NCBI GenBank assembly: GCA_964036275.1
Contig: OZ038439.1
Location: 4,975,412 to 5,039,411, forward strand
Direction of reading: 5' to 3'
DNA from: Litoditis marina
Lineage: Eukaryota; Nematoda; Chromadorea; Rhabditida; Rhabditidae
DNA length: 64,000 bases
Under the pieces are notes generated by a model. The model was not told where the DNA came from and did no database searches. It worked only from the letters and a program-made list of their open reading frames with translations. Each line of letters opens with the position of its first letter. Position 1 is the first letter of the stretch. The position numbers were made by a program, and so were the translations under genes. This document shows, one piece after another, positions 48,401-61,535 of the stretch.

Positions 48401-51400
48401 CGGAGAAATGGGGTACGGTATAGTGGTACGGAACGTGAGATTGGTGGCAGGGTACCGAGAAATGGGGTAAAACACAACAAGTTTGGGGCGGGGGAGGGAC
48501 AGGCAAACGGGAAACTGGGTCAGGAACGGGGAAATGGGGTGATGGTATAGTGGTACGGAACATGGGATTGGGGCAGGGTACCGAGAAATGGGGTAAAACA
48601 CAACAAGTTTGGGGCGGGGGAGGGACAGGCAAACGGGAAACTGAGTCAGGAACGGGGAAATGGGGTGAGGTATAGTGGTACGGAACATGGGATTGCGGCA
48701 GGGCACCGAGAAATGAGGTAAAACACAACAAGTTTGGGGCGGGGGAGGGATAGGCAAACGGGAAACTGGGTCAGGAACGGGGAAATGGGGTGAGGTATAG
48801 TGGTACGGAACATGGGATTGGGGCAGGGTACCGAGAAACGGGGTAAAACACAACACGTTTGGGGCGGGGGAGGGATAGGCAAACGGGAAACTGGGTCAGG
48901 AACGGGGAAATGGGGTGAGGTATAGTGGTACGGAACATGGGATTGGGGCAGGGTACCGAGAAATGGGGTAAAACACAACAAGTTTGGGGCGGGGGAGGGA
49001 TAGGCAAACGGGAAACTGGGTCAGGAACGGGGAAATGGGGTGAGGTATAGTGGTACGGAACATGGGATTGGGGCAGGGTACCGAGAAACGGGGTAAAACA
49101 CAACACGTTTGGGGCGGGGGAGGGATAGGCAAACGGGAAACTGGGTCAGGAACGGGGAAATGGGGTGAGGTATAGTGGTACGGAACATGGGATTGGGGCA
49201 GGGTACCGAGAAATGGGGTAAAACACAACACGTTTGGGGCGGGGGAGGGATAGGCAAACGGGAAACTGGGTCAGGAACGGGGAAATGGGGTGAGGTATAG
49301 TGGTACGGAACATGGGATTGGGGCAGGGTACCGAGAAATGGGGTAAAACACAACAAGTTTGGGGCGGGGGAGGGATAGGCAAACGGGAAACTGGGTCAGG
49401 AACGGGGAAATGGGGTGAGGTATAGTGGTACGGAACATGGGATTGGGGCAGGGTACCGAGAAATGGGGTAAAACACAACAAGTTTGGGGCGGGGGAGGGA
49501 TAGGCAAACGGGAAACTGGGTCAGGAACGGGGAAATGGGGTGAGGTATAGTGGTACGGAACATGGGATTGGGGCAGGGTACCGAGAAATGGGGTAAAACA
49601 CGACAAGTTTGGGGCGGGGGAGGGATAGGCAAACGGGAAACTGGGTCAGGAACGGGGAAATGGGGTGAGGTATAGTGGTACGGAACATGGGATTGGGGCA
49701 GGGTACCGAAATATGTGGTAAAACACGACCAATTCGAGGCGGGGAGAAATACGTAACTGGATAACCGGGTCGGGGACAGGGAAGTCGGGTACGGTATGCT
49801 GGTACGGAACATGGGATTGGGGGCAGGGTACCGAAATATGAGGGTGAAACACGACAATTTTGGGGCGGGGGAAGGATAGGCAAACGGGAAACTGGGTCAG
49901 GGACGGGGGAATGGGGTGAGGTATAGTGGTACGGAACATGGGATTGGGGCAGGGTACCGAAATATGTGGTAAAACACGACCAATTTGAGGCGGGGAGAAA
50001 TACGTAACTGGATAACCGGGTCGGGGACGGGGAAGTCGGGTACGGTATGCTGGTACGGAACATGGGATTGGGGGCAGGTTACCGAAATATGAGGGTGAAA
50101 CACGACATTTTCGAGGCCCGGAAAATGGGTTAAAACACGACCAATTTGGGGCGGCAAGGGATACGCAAAAAAGAAATTGGGTCAGGTACGGGAAAATAGG
50201 GTAGGGTATGGTACGGAACATGGAGTTGGGGGCAGGGAACCGGAATATGGGGTCAAACGCGACAAGTTTAGGGCGGGGAGGTATACGCAAATAGGAAACT
50301 GGGTAAGGGACGGAGAAATGGGGTACGGTATAGTGGTACGGAACGTGAGATTGGTGGCAGGGTACCGAGAAATGGGGTAAAACACAACAAGTTTGGGGCG
50401 GGGGAGGGACAGGCAAACGGGAAACTGGGTCAGGAACGGGGAAATGGGGTGATGGTATAGTGGTACGGAACATGGGATTGGGGCAGGGTACCGAGAAACG
50501 GGGTAAAACACAACACGTTTGGGGCGGGGGAGGGACAGGCAAACGGGAAACTGAGTCAGGAACGGGGAAATGGGGTGAGGTATAGTGGTACGGAACATGG
50601 GATTGCGGCAGGGCACCGAGAAATGGGGTAAAACACAACAAGTTTGGGGCGGGGGAGGGATAGGCAAACGGGAAACTGAGTCAGGAACGGGGAAATGGGG
50701 TGAGGTATAGTGGTACGGAACATGGGATTGGGGCAGGGTGCCGAGAAATGAGGTAAAACACAACAAGTTTGGGGCGGGGGAGGGACAGGCAAACGGGAAA
50801 CTGAGTCAGGAACGGGGAAATGGGGTGAGGTATAGTGGTACGGAACATGGGATTGCGGCAGGGCACCGAGAAATGGGGTAAAACACAACAAGTTTGGGGC
50901 GGGGGAGGGACAGGCAAACGGGAAACTGAGTCAGGAACGGGGAAATGGGGTGAGGTATAGTGGTACGGAACATGGGATTGCGGCAGGGCACCGAGAAATG
51001 GGGTAAAACACAACAAGTTTGGGGCGGGGGAGGGACAGGCAAACGGGAAACTGAGTCAGGAACGGGGAAATGGGGTGAGGTATAGTGGTACGGAACATGG
51101 GATTGCGGCAGGGCACCGAGAAATGAGGTAAAACACAACAAGTTTGGGTTGGGGGAGGGACAGGCAAACGGGAAACTGAGTCAGGAACGGGGAAATGGGG
51201 TGAGGTATAGTGGTACGGAACATGGGATTGCGGCAGGGCACCGAGAAATGGGGTAAAACACAACAAGTTTGGGGCGGGGGAGGGACAGGCAAACGGGAAA
51301 CTGAGTCAGGAACGGGGAAATGGGGTGAGGTATAGTGGTACGGAACATGGGATTGCGGCAGGGCACCGAGAAATGAGGTAAAACACAACAAGTTTGGGGC

Positions 51401-54400
51401 GGGGGAGGGATAGGCAAACGGGAAACTGGGTCAGGAACGGGGAAATGGGGTGAGGTATAGTGGTACGGAACATGGGATTGGGGCAGGGTACCGAGAAACG
51501 GGGTAAAACACAACACGTTTGGGGCGGGGGAGGGATAGGCAAACGGGAAACTGGGTCAGGAACGGGGAAATGGGGTGAGGTATAGTGGTACGGAACATGG
51601 GATTGGGGCAGGGTACCGAGAAATGGGGTAAAATACAACAAGTTTGGGGCGGGGGAGGGATAGGCAAACGGAAACTGGGTCAGGAACGGGGAAATGGGGT
51701 GAGGTATAGTGGTACGGAACATGGGATTGGGGCAGGGTACCGAGAAATGGGGTAAAACACAACAAGTTTGGGGCGGGGGAGGGACAGGCAAACGGGAAAC
51801 TGGGTCAGGAACGGGGAAATGGGGTGAGGTATAGTGGTACGGAACATGGGATTGGGGCAGGGTACCGAGAAATGGGGTAAAATACAACAAGTTTGGGGCG
51901 GGGGAGGGATAGGCAAACGGAAACTGGGTCAGGAACGGGGAAATGGGGTGAGGTATAGTGGTACGGAACATGGGATTGGGGCAGGGTACCGAGAAATGGG
52001 GTAAAATACAACAAGTTTGGGGCGGGGGAGGGATAGGCAAACGGAAACTGGGTCAGGAACGGGGAAATGGGGTGAGGTATAGTGGTACGGAACATGGGAT
52101 TGCGGCAGGGTACCGAGAAATGGGGTAAAACACAACAAGTTTGGGGCGGGGGAGGGACAGGCAAACGGGAAACTGAGTCAGGAACGGGGAAATGGGGTGA
52201 GGTATAGTGGTACGGAACATGGGATTGCGGCAGGGCACCGAGAAATGAGGTAAAACACAACAAGTTTGGGGCGGGGGAGGGATAGGCAAACGGGAAACTG
52301 GGTCAGGAACGGGGAAATGGGGTGAGGTATAGTGGTACGGAACATGGGATTGGGGCAGGGTACCGAGAAACGGGGTAAAACACAACACGTTTGGGGCGGG
52401 GGAGGGATAGGCAAACGGGAAACTGGGTCAGGAACGGGGAAATGGGGTGAGGTATAGTGGTACGGAACATGGGATTGGGGCAGGGTACCGAGAAATGGGG
52501 TAAAATACAACAAGTTTGGGGCGGGGGAGGGATAGGCAAACGGAAACTGGGTCAGGAACGGGGAAATGGGGTGAGGTATAGTGGTACGGAACATGGGATT
52601 GGGGCAGGGTACCGAGAAATGGGGTAAAACACAACAAGTTTGGGGCGGGGGAGGGATAGGCAAACGGGAAACTGGGTCAGGAACGGGGAAATGGGGTGAG
52701 GTATAGTGGTACGGAACATGGGATTGGGGCAGGGTACCGAGAAATGGGGTAAAACACGACAAGTTTGGGGCAGGGGAGGGATAGGCAAACGGGAAACTGG
52801 GTCAGGAACGGGGAAATGGGGTGAGGTATAGTGGTACGGAACATGGGATTGGGGCAGGGTATCGAAATATGTGGTAAAACACGACCAATTCGAGGCGGGG
52901 AGAAATACGTAACTGGATAACCGGGTCGGGGACAGGGAAGTCGGGTACGGTATGCTGGTACGGAACATGGGATTGGGGCAGGGTACCGAAATATGAGGGT
53001 GAAACACGACAAGTTTGGGGCGGGGGAGGGATAGGCAAACGGGAAACTGGGTCAGGAACGGGGAAATGGGGTGAGGTATAGTGGTACGGAACATGGGATT
53101 GGGGCAGGGTACCGAAATATGTGGTAAAACACGACCAATTCGAGGCGGGGAGAAATACGTAACTGGATAACCGGGTCGGGGACAGGGAAGTCGGGTACGG
53201 TATGCTGGTACGGAACATGGGATTGGGGGCAGGGTACCGAAATATGAGGGTGAAACACGACAATTTTGGGGCGGGGGAAGGATAGGCAAACGGGAAACTG
53301 GGTCAGGGACGGGGGAATGGGGTGAGGTATAGTGGTACGGAACATGGGATTGGGGCAGGGTACCGAAATATGTGGTAAAACACGACCAATTTGAGGCGGG
53401 GAGAAATACGTAACTGGATAACCGGGTCGGGGACGGGGAAGTCGGGTACGGTATGCTGGTACGGAACATGGGATTGGGGGCAGGTTACCGAAATATGAGG
53501 GTGAAACACGACATTTTCGAGGCCCGGAAAATGGGTTAAAACACGACCAATTTGGGGCGGCAAGGGATACGCAAAAAAGAAATTGGGTCAGGTACGGGAA
53601 AATAGGGTAGGGTATGGTACGGAACATGGAGTTGGGGGCAGGGAACCGGAATATGGGGTCAAACGCGACAAGTTTAGGGCGGGGAGGTATACGCAAATAG
53701 GAAACTGGGTAAGGGACGGAGAAATGGGGTACGGTATAGTGGTACGGAACGTGAGATTGGTGGCAGGGTACCGAGAAATGGGGTAAAACACAACAAGTTT
53801 GGGGCGGGGGAGGGACAGGCAAACGGGAAACTGGGTCAGGAACGGGGAAATGGGGTGATGGTATAGTGGTACGGAACATGGGATTGGGGCAGGGTACCGA
53901 GAAACGGGGTAAAACACAACACGTTTGGGGCGGGGGAGGGACAGGCAAACGGGAAACTGAGTCAGGAACGGGGAAATGGGGTGAGGTATAGTGGTACGGA
54001 ACATGGGATTGCGGCAGGGCACCGAGAAATGGGGTAAAACACAACAAGTTTGGGGCGGGGGAGGGACAGGCAAACGGGAAACTGAGTCAGGAACGGGGAA
54101 ATGGGGTGAGGTATAGTGGTACGGAACATGGGATTGGGGCAGGGTACCGAGAAATGAGGTAAAACACAACAAGTTTGGGGCGGGGGAGGGACAGGCAAAC
54201 GGGAAACTGAGTCAGGAACGGGGAAATGGGGTGAGGTATAGTGGTACGGAACATGGGATTGCGGCAGGGCACCGAGAAATGAGGTAAAACACAACAAGTT
54301 TGGGGCGGGGGAGGGATAGGCAAACGGGAAACTGGGTCAGGAACGGGGAAATGGGGTGAGGTATAGTGGTACGGAACATGGGATTGGGGCAGGGTACCGA

Positions 54401-56399
54401 GAAATGAGGTAAAACACAACAAGTTTGGGGCGGGGGAGGGACAGGCAAACGGGAAACTGAGTCAGGAACGGGGAAATGGGGTGAGGTATAGTGGTACGGA
54501 ACATGGGATTGGGGCAGGGTACCGAGAAATGAGGTAAAACACAACAAGTTTGGGGCGGGGGAGGGACAGGCAAACGGGAAACTGAGTCAGGAACGGGGAA
54601 ATGGGGTGAGGTATAGTGGTACGGAACATGGGATTGCGGCAGGGCACCGAGAAATGAGGTAAAACACAACAAGTTTGGGGCGGGGGAGGGATAGGCAAAC
54701 GGGAAACTGGGTCAGGAACGGGGAAATGGGGTGAGGTATAGTGGTACGGAACATGGGATTGGGGCAGGGTACCGAGAAATGAGGTAAAACACAACAAGTT
54801 TGGGGCGGGGGAGGGACAGGCAAACGGGAAACTGAGTCAGGAACGGGGAAATGGGGTGAGGTATAGTGGTACGGAACATGGGATTGCGGCAGGGCACCGA
54901 GAAATGAGGTAAAACACAACAAGTTTGGGGCGGGGGAGGGACAGGCAAACGGGAAACTGAGTCAGGAACGGGGAAATGGGGTGAGGTATAGTGGTACGGA
55001 ACATGGGATTGGGGCAGGGTACCGAGAAATGGGGTAAAACACAACAAGTTTGGGGCGGGGGAGGGACAGGCAAACGGGAAACTGAGTCAGGAACGGGGAA
55101 ATGGGGTGAGGTATAGTGGTACGGAACATGGGATTGCGGCAGGGCACCGAGAAATGAGGTAAAACACAACAAGTTTGGGGCGGGGGAGGGATAGGCAAAC
55201 GGGAAACTGGGTCAGGAACGGGGAAATGGGGTGAGGTATAGTGGTACGGAACATGGGATTGGGGCAGGGTACCGAGAAATGGGGTAAAACACAACAAGTT
55301 TGGGGCGGGGGAGGGACAGGCAAACGGGAAACTGAGTCAGGAACGGGGAAATGGGGTGAGGTATAGTGGTACGGAACATGGGATTGCGGCAGGGCACCGA
55401 GAAATGAGGTAAAACACAACAAGTTTGGGGCGGGGGAGGGATAGGCAAACGGGAAACTGGGTCAGGAACGGGGAAATGGGGTGAGGTATAGTGGTACGGA
55501 ACATGGGATTGGGGCAGGGTACCGAGAAATGGGGTAAAATACAACAAGTTTGGGGCGGGGGAGGGATAGGCAAACGGAAACTGGGTCAGGAACGGGGAAA
55601 TGGGGTGAGGTATAGTGGTACGGAACATGGGATTGGGGCAGGGTACCGAGAAATGGGGTAAAACACAACAAGTTTGGGGCGGGGGAGGGATAGGCAAACG
55701 GGAAACTGGGTCAGGAACGGGGAAATGGGGTGAGGTATAGTGGTACGGAACATGGGATTGGGGCAGGGTACCGAGAAATGGGGTAAAACACGACAAGTTT
55801 GGGGCAGGGGAGGGATAGGCAAACGGGAAACTGGGTCAGGAACGGGGAAATGGGGTGAGGTATAGTGGTACGGAACATGGGATTGGGGCAGGGTATCGAA
55901 ATATGTGGTAAAACACGACCAATTCGAGGCGGGGAGAAATACGTAACTGGATAACCGGGTCGGGGACAGGGAAGTCGGGTACGGTATGCTGGTACGGAAC
56001 ATGGGATTGGGGCAGGGTACCGAAATATGAGGGTGAAACACGACAATTTTGGGGCGGGGGAGGGATGGGCAAACGGGAAACTGGGTCAGGGACGGGGTAA
56101 TGGGGTGAGGTATAGTGGTACGGAACATGGGATTGGGGCAGGGTACCGAAATATGTGGTAAAACACGACCAATTTGAGGCGGGGAGAAATACGTAACTGG
56201 ATAACCGGGTCGGGGACGGGGAAGTCGGGTACGGTATGCTGGTACGGAACATGGGATTGGGGGCAGGTTACCGAAATATGAGGGTGAAACACGACATTTT
56301 TGAGGCCCGGAAAATGGGTTAAAACACGACCAATTTGGGGCGGCAAGGGATACGCAAAAAAGAAATTGGGTCAGGTACGGGAAAATAGGGTAGGGTATG

Positions 56400-57917
56400 G
56401 TACGGAACATGGAGTTGGGGGCAGGGAACCGGAATATGGGGTCAAACGCGACAAGTTTAGGGCGGGTTGGGATACGCAAATGGGAAACTGGGTCAGGTAC
56501 GGTATGGTACGGAACATAGAGTTGGGGGCAAGGTACGGGAATATGGGGTGAAACACGACAAGTTTGAGGCGGGGAGGTATACGCAAATAGGAAACTGGGT
56601 AAGGGACGGAGAAATGGGGTACGGTATAGTGGTACGGAACGTGAGATTGGTGGCAGGGAACCGGGGAATGGGGTGAAACACGACACATTTGGGGCCTGGT
56701 GGGATACGCAAATAACTGGGTCAGGGACGGGGAAATGGGGTACGGTATAATGGTACGGAACATGGGATTGGGGCAGGGAACGGGAATATGGGGTCAAACA
56801 CGACAAATTCGGGGCGGGTAGGGATACGCAAATGGGAAACTGGGTCAGGTACGGTATGGTACGGAACGTAGAGTTGGGGGCAAGGTACAAGAATATGGGG
56901 TGAAACACGACAAGTTTAGGGCGGGGAGGTATACGCAAATAGGAAACTGGGTAAGGGACGGAGAAATGAGGTACGGTATAGTGGTACGGAATATGGGATT
57001 GGGGGCAGGGAACCGGGGAATGGGGTGAAACACGACACATTTGGGGCCTGGTGGGAAACGCAAATAACTGGGTCAGGGACGGGGAAATGGGGTACGGTAC
57101 AATGATACGGAACATGGGATTGGGGCAGGGAACCGGAATATGGGGTCAAACACGACAAATTTGGGGCGGGTAGGGATACGCAAATGGGAAACTGGGTCAG
57201 GTACGGTATGGTACGGAACATAGAGTTGGGGGCAAGGTACGGGATTATGGGGTGAAACACGACAAGTTTGGGGCGGGGAGGTACACGCAAATAGGAAACT
57301 GGGTAAGGGACGGAGAAATGGGGTACGGTATAGTGGTACGGAACATGGGATTGGGGGCAGGGAACCGGGGAATGGGGTGAAACACAACACATTTGGGGCC
57401 TGGTGGGAAACGCAAATAATTGGGTCAGGGACGGGGAAATGGGGTACGGTACAATGATACGGAACATGGGATTGGGGCAGGGAACCGGAATATGGGGTCA
57501 AACACCACAAATTTGGGGCGGGTAGGGATACGCAAATGGGAAACTGGGTCAGGTACGGTATGGTACGGAACATAGAGTTGGGGGCAAGGTACGGGATTAT
57601 GGGGTGAAACACGACAAGTTTGGGGCCTGGTGGGATACGCAAATAACTGGGTCAGGGACAGAGAAATGGGGTACGCTATAGTGGTACGGAACATGGGATT
57701 GGGGGCAGGAAACCGGGGAATGGGGTAAAACACGACACATTTGGGGCCTGGTGGGATACGCAAATAACTGGGTCAGGGACAGAGAAATGGAGTACGGTAT
57801 AGTGGTACGGAACATGGGATTGGGGGCAGGAAACCGGGGAATGGGGTAAAACACGACACATTTGGGGCCTGGTGGGATATGCAAATAACTGGGTCAGGGA
57901 CGGAGAAATGGGGTACG
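56400..57917. repeat. Divergent right-edge monomers of the satellite
   Basis: Monomers here share only the skeleton (GGAACAT, GGGTCAGG.ACGG, AAACACGACA). They have their own sub-periodicity with GGGGCCTGGTGGGAWACGC and GGTACGGTATGGTACGGAAC units. The array ends abruptly at GGGGTACGAGGGTAAAAGCA. Confidence 0.85.
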
Positions 57918-58735
57918 AGGGTAAAAGCACAAAAGAAAAAGCACACAAAAACAATCACTATCTGTTGAGGCGGTTTTTTTCTTCTTCCTAGAATCTTGCG
58001 AAATGTCCAATCGCCGCCAATAGAGCTCCAGAACTGAAAATAGCATCATCAGTAAAATTTAACCTACACGTTCAAATTCAATAACTTGAATGCGACATAG
58101 ATAGTCCCTTTCAGTCCTACTGAGGTTCCTACAGTAAGATGGCCAACCCGTTCGGTCGTCCACCATGTACATGTACGTAAATATTGTAAATATATTTATA
58201 ATATTCACATACTAAACCACGTAAATACTGTCGGAAAGGTTAGTATGTTTTGCCAGGATGTTCTGGAAGGTTTTCGAAGGTTGAGTTTGTATTAGAAAAC
58301 TGCCATTGGAAAATTCGAAAGTGTGGTGTAGGAGTCTCAGTAGGAAGCATACAACACTGATTAAGTGCATCAATATACATCACATTTCTTGAAGCTGAAA
58401 AATGTGATACTTCGCTCAGCACCATGCCTTAAAAACGAATTTCCTTCCCCTCGTTCGACCCAAAAACTACTAGAAAACGTTGGAACACACTGAAAACGGA
58501 TTCAAACCACTCACGTCAAACGTTCTCGATTTTCTCATTAAGCACTGCTCAGGTGTGCCATTGTCTCGAATGTCGCTGTCAGACAAAACACACTGAAATA
58601 CAGAAACATAGATTTTACCTGACAGCATCTAGATCAAATGCAACTGGTCCAAAATTAAGACAAATGGTTTGGTTTTGGCATGTATTACGAGCTAAATTGA
58701 TGAAATTGAAATTATTGCAAAATGTTTTCCGAGTT
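57918..58735. other. Unassigned spacer right of the satellite
   Basis: AT-rich, with short frames and no family motif. Nothing recognised. Confidence 0.5.
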
Positions 58736-59074
58736 CTCAGACAGAACCCGGGGCAGTTAGAGGGGTACATAAGGGGGCGTGGCTTATTTGCTTAGGCCCG
58801 GCTCAAAGAATTAATGCCACGCGCCAGTTTTTGAGTATTCATTACGACAAAACTGGTGTTTCGAGTTTATAAAACTGAATTTCGAGTGAAAAAATGAAAA
58901 TTGGTGAGAAAAGTTGAGCTAAATACATATATTTCTTTATTTTTTGTTGAAAGATGAAGAATATTCGTTTTTGAAATATGGGACTTAGGGAGGTATCTAG
59001 TCCGGAGTTCGTTACCGCAAGACTTGGTACCAGATTTTCCACGGCTAAGTCCCATGAGATCTGTCATAGTGAGG
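58736..59074 (+). repeat. ~340-bp dispersed repeat, right copy flanking the satellite
   Basis: Same family and orientation as 27957-28277: GAGTTCGTTACCGCAAGACT and CCACGGCTAAGTCCCATGAG are identical in both. It has mutations and a small insertion in the AT-rich centre. Confidence 0.75.
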
Positions 59075-59834
59075 TGAGTTCAGAAGTTTCACGCATTCAT
59101 GCTCAGGCTGACCGCAGGCGTGAAAAAAGTTTGGAAGTAAAGTGAGGCAGAGCATCACAAATCAACAAATAACCAAAACAAATCATAACCACTCACCGCA
59201 ACAGCGTTCGTTCGTCCTCCAGTTGGGGATTGTCTTTGTTCCAATCAGAAGAAAGCAGTAACTACTGAAATAGAAAGAAGTTCATTTGGCAACACTTTTT
59301 CATATGCACACTATGATGATGGTTGTTGCCGATATAATTATCATGACAAACGGTGGTCTAACTTCTGCTGTGCGAAACCTATGTTTGTTAAATCACAGCG
59401 TGATGCAGACAAAATGAAATATTTCCGAGCCGATTTCTCTATTTATATGTATTTGTTCAACAACTATACAAAACTCTACAAACAACAAACTTAATGTCAA
59501 ATGGTCAAAACGATATAATGCTCATACAACTCTACAAAACTCCTTAAAAAACCATCGAGCTCAATATCTACTCTTTCTGCTGGGTGAATTGTTTCAATTC
59601 AATTCGCCAATTTCGTGTACGAGAGAACCACATTGAATTCCGACACATATTATACATAGTTCGTTTTCAGCTCCAGTCAGCTAGTTAGAAAACTATTAAA
59701 CTTAAGAAAACTTAAGAAAACTTATTAAACTTAAGAAAAAAGAAAACTTGTTAAGAAAACTATTAAAGAATGTACCTGTGTTTCAATCATGAAGCAGATC
59801 CCGCGTGTTACTGTATCTGCTTGGAATAGACGGT

Positions 59835-59880
59835 CCGGCTGGAACTTGAATCAGGGTCATCTACCACTGCACGGAACCTT
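59835..59880 (-). pseudogene. tRNA-like fragment
   Basis: Minus strand CCGTGCAGTGGTAGATG (A-box-like) is followed after a short gap by GATTCAAGTTCC (B-box-like). The gap is far too short for a tRNA, so it is a deleted tRNA-derived element, related to the one at 62012-62080. Confidence 0.45.
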
Positions 59881-60193
59881 CCCTGCACTGTCAGCATCTT
59901 ATCGACACCCCGGCTAGTACACTCTGGAAGCTGAAAAAAGAGTGTAATTCTGAATAGTTGAATGAAGTGCGGGAATAGAGTAAAGACGCAAAACTACATT
60001 TATTACTCAAGAAATTTAGAAGGACTCTCGAGTTCATTACGACCAGTAGATAGAGTAAATGGTTTGATAGATGATCAACCACGTTTCATTCTGTGAAATT
60101 CGAATATTCGAACTAGAACTTTGACGCTCTGAAAATTATCAAAGCAAAGGGTGTTTTTCTCCGAAAGAAAGCCCTCGAACTTAGACCAAACCA

Positions 60194-60261
60194 CTTTAAA
60201 ATAGTTTTCTATTTTAAAATAGTTTTCTACTTTAAAATAGTTTTCTATTTAAAATAGTTGT
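60194..60261. repeat. 18-bp tandem repeat
   Basis: About four units of TTTTAAAATAGTTTTCTA with small changes. Confidence 0.85.
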
Positions 60262-60299
60262 CTATGCTTTTTTATTTTCCTTTTCCTATCTCTTTTCCT

Positions 60300-60346
60300 T
60301 CATTTTCATTCATTCATTTTCATTCATTCATTTTCATTCATTTTCC
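60300..60346. repeat. CATTTTCATTCATT tandem repeat
   Basis: Irregular CATTCATTTTCATT units. Confidence 0.85.
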
Positions 60347-60376
60347 TAGGTTCATGTTTATCCGTCACTACTCTCT

Positions 60377-60612
60377 TATAGTCTGTTTCACGAAACAATA
60401 GCCCTCTACAGTAAGATTATAAAACTTTCAAGTGAATTTATCATACCTTGTAAATGTTGTACATAAATTAAACTCTGTGATTTCGTTCTCCACTTTGGGT
60501 ACTACAAGCATACAAAACAGAGAATCTGAAATTCTGTTTGTTGATTAGATAAATGCGTTTGAATTTTTGAAAGATTACTGTAGAAAGTCATCGATTGGTG
60601 AAACGAACTATA
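60377..60612. mobile_element. 236-bp MITE with TATAGTCYGTTTC ends, copy 2
   Basis: Starts TATAGTCTGTTTCACG and ends GGTGAAACGAACTATA. Same length and same inner blocks (CTCTACAGTAAGATTAT; GATTACTGTAGAAAGTC) as 22590-22825, in opposite orientation judging from the arms. Confidence 0.8.
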
Positions 60613-61416
60613 TTCTTTCTTCGATTGCCTTCTCTATATGAACAAATAAATTAGTAATTATTAATTATTAAAACAATCAATCCACAAACACAACAGAGTT
60701 GAGGAATTCAGGGTTCGAATACAAAATATAAATCGAAAATCACGCGTCCGTTTAAAACTATTTCTGGAAAAGAGATGGAATTACCTTTCGAAACCGGATT
60801 GGACTAAACAGAAGTGAACACGCAGAAGATTCCATTTCCTACGTCTTTGCTTCGTGTACGATCTGAAAGCTATAACGAAAACTATTCATATAAAACATTG
60901 TAATACAGAATTTGGCACAAATTCTCTTCTTTTGTATGGTAAAAGTACTGTTATATAAAATATACAACTTACATAAGAACTATAGCACAACTTACATATC
61001 AGGTAAGAAAGGAGCTGATTATTTAGGAACTAGGCTTTTCTATGATTACTGAGTAACTGAAAGCATTATGATAACAAAAATTGTAACCAAAGTCGGTATT
61101 TCGAGCCTGGAAAGTTCACTTATCAAAACTACACACACTAAAGCTGTAAACTGAACATTCGGTTAAACTAAAAAAGTCATAGAAAAATACCAGAACCAAC
61201 CTTGCAGCCGGGTAGACGAGCGTTTTCCCTTCAAATGAAGTTTTCTGCCAGTAGTGTCTCATGTGAAACGGGAAAACCGTGAAAGGCACATGCTAATTGA
61301 GTTGACAGGCGAACCGAAACTATCCGGAATTCGCACTTCATTTCTACTACCAGAGCACCTATCACAGCAGTTCAGAGGCACTGAATAATAAAAAAAAGTG
61401 ATTGTTGTTGACGATA

Positions 61417-61535
61417 AAGAAGGACGATTATGTGGTCCAATCGCAACGCTTCAGTCCTTTAAACTGCAATACGCTTTTCAATTGCAGTTTGAAGGACCGT
61501 TGACACGGGATCGGTTCAAATAATAGTCCTGCTTT
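61417..61535. mobile_element. Palindromic MITE, pair with 19785-19902
   Basis: AAGAAGGACGATTATGTGGT and the core CCTTTAAACTGCAAT match copy 1. The right arm has decayed (TAATAGTCCTGC). Confidence 0.78.

Larger units (their letters stand above)
29569..57917. repeat. 28-kb G-rich satellite, 125-bp period, higher-order structure
   Basis: Monomer begins GGAACATGGGATTGGGGCAG; successive starts at 29569 and 29694 give the 125-bp period. The span equals about 225 monomers. The plus strand carries roughly eleven runs of three or more G per monomer. From 29569 to about 33095 the monomers are nearly identical (A type). After that, blocks of diverged B monomers (ACCGAAATATGTGG, GGATAACCGGGTC) alternate with A runs, and large segments are duplicated within the array. 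The last 1.2 kb holds old divergent monomers (GGGGCCTGGTGGGATACG). No gene is called inside: reading frames of 111 to 509 codons on the minus strand are by-products of the repeat. Confidence 0.97.

Noticed and set aside
29569..57917. CRISPR array
   Set aside because: Contiguous monomers without unique spacers in a eukaryotic genome; it is a satellite.
29518..57954. Dozens of 111- to 509-codon proline-rich frames on the minus strand (and 67- to 83-codon frames on the plus strand)
   Set aside because: They follow the 125-bp satellite periodicity in all frames, start and stop at equivalent repeat positions, and lack splice structure or known domains.
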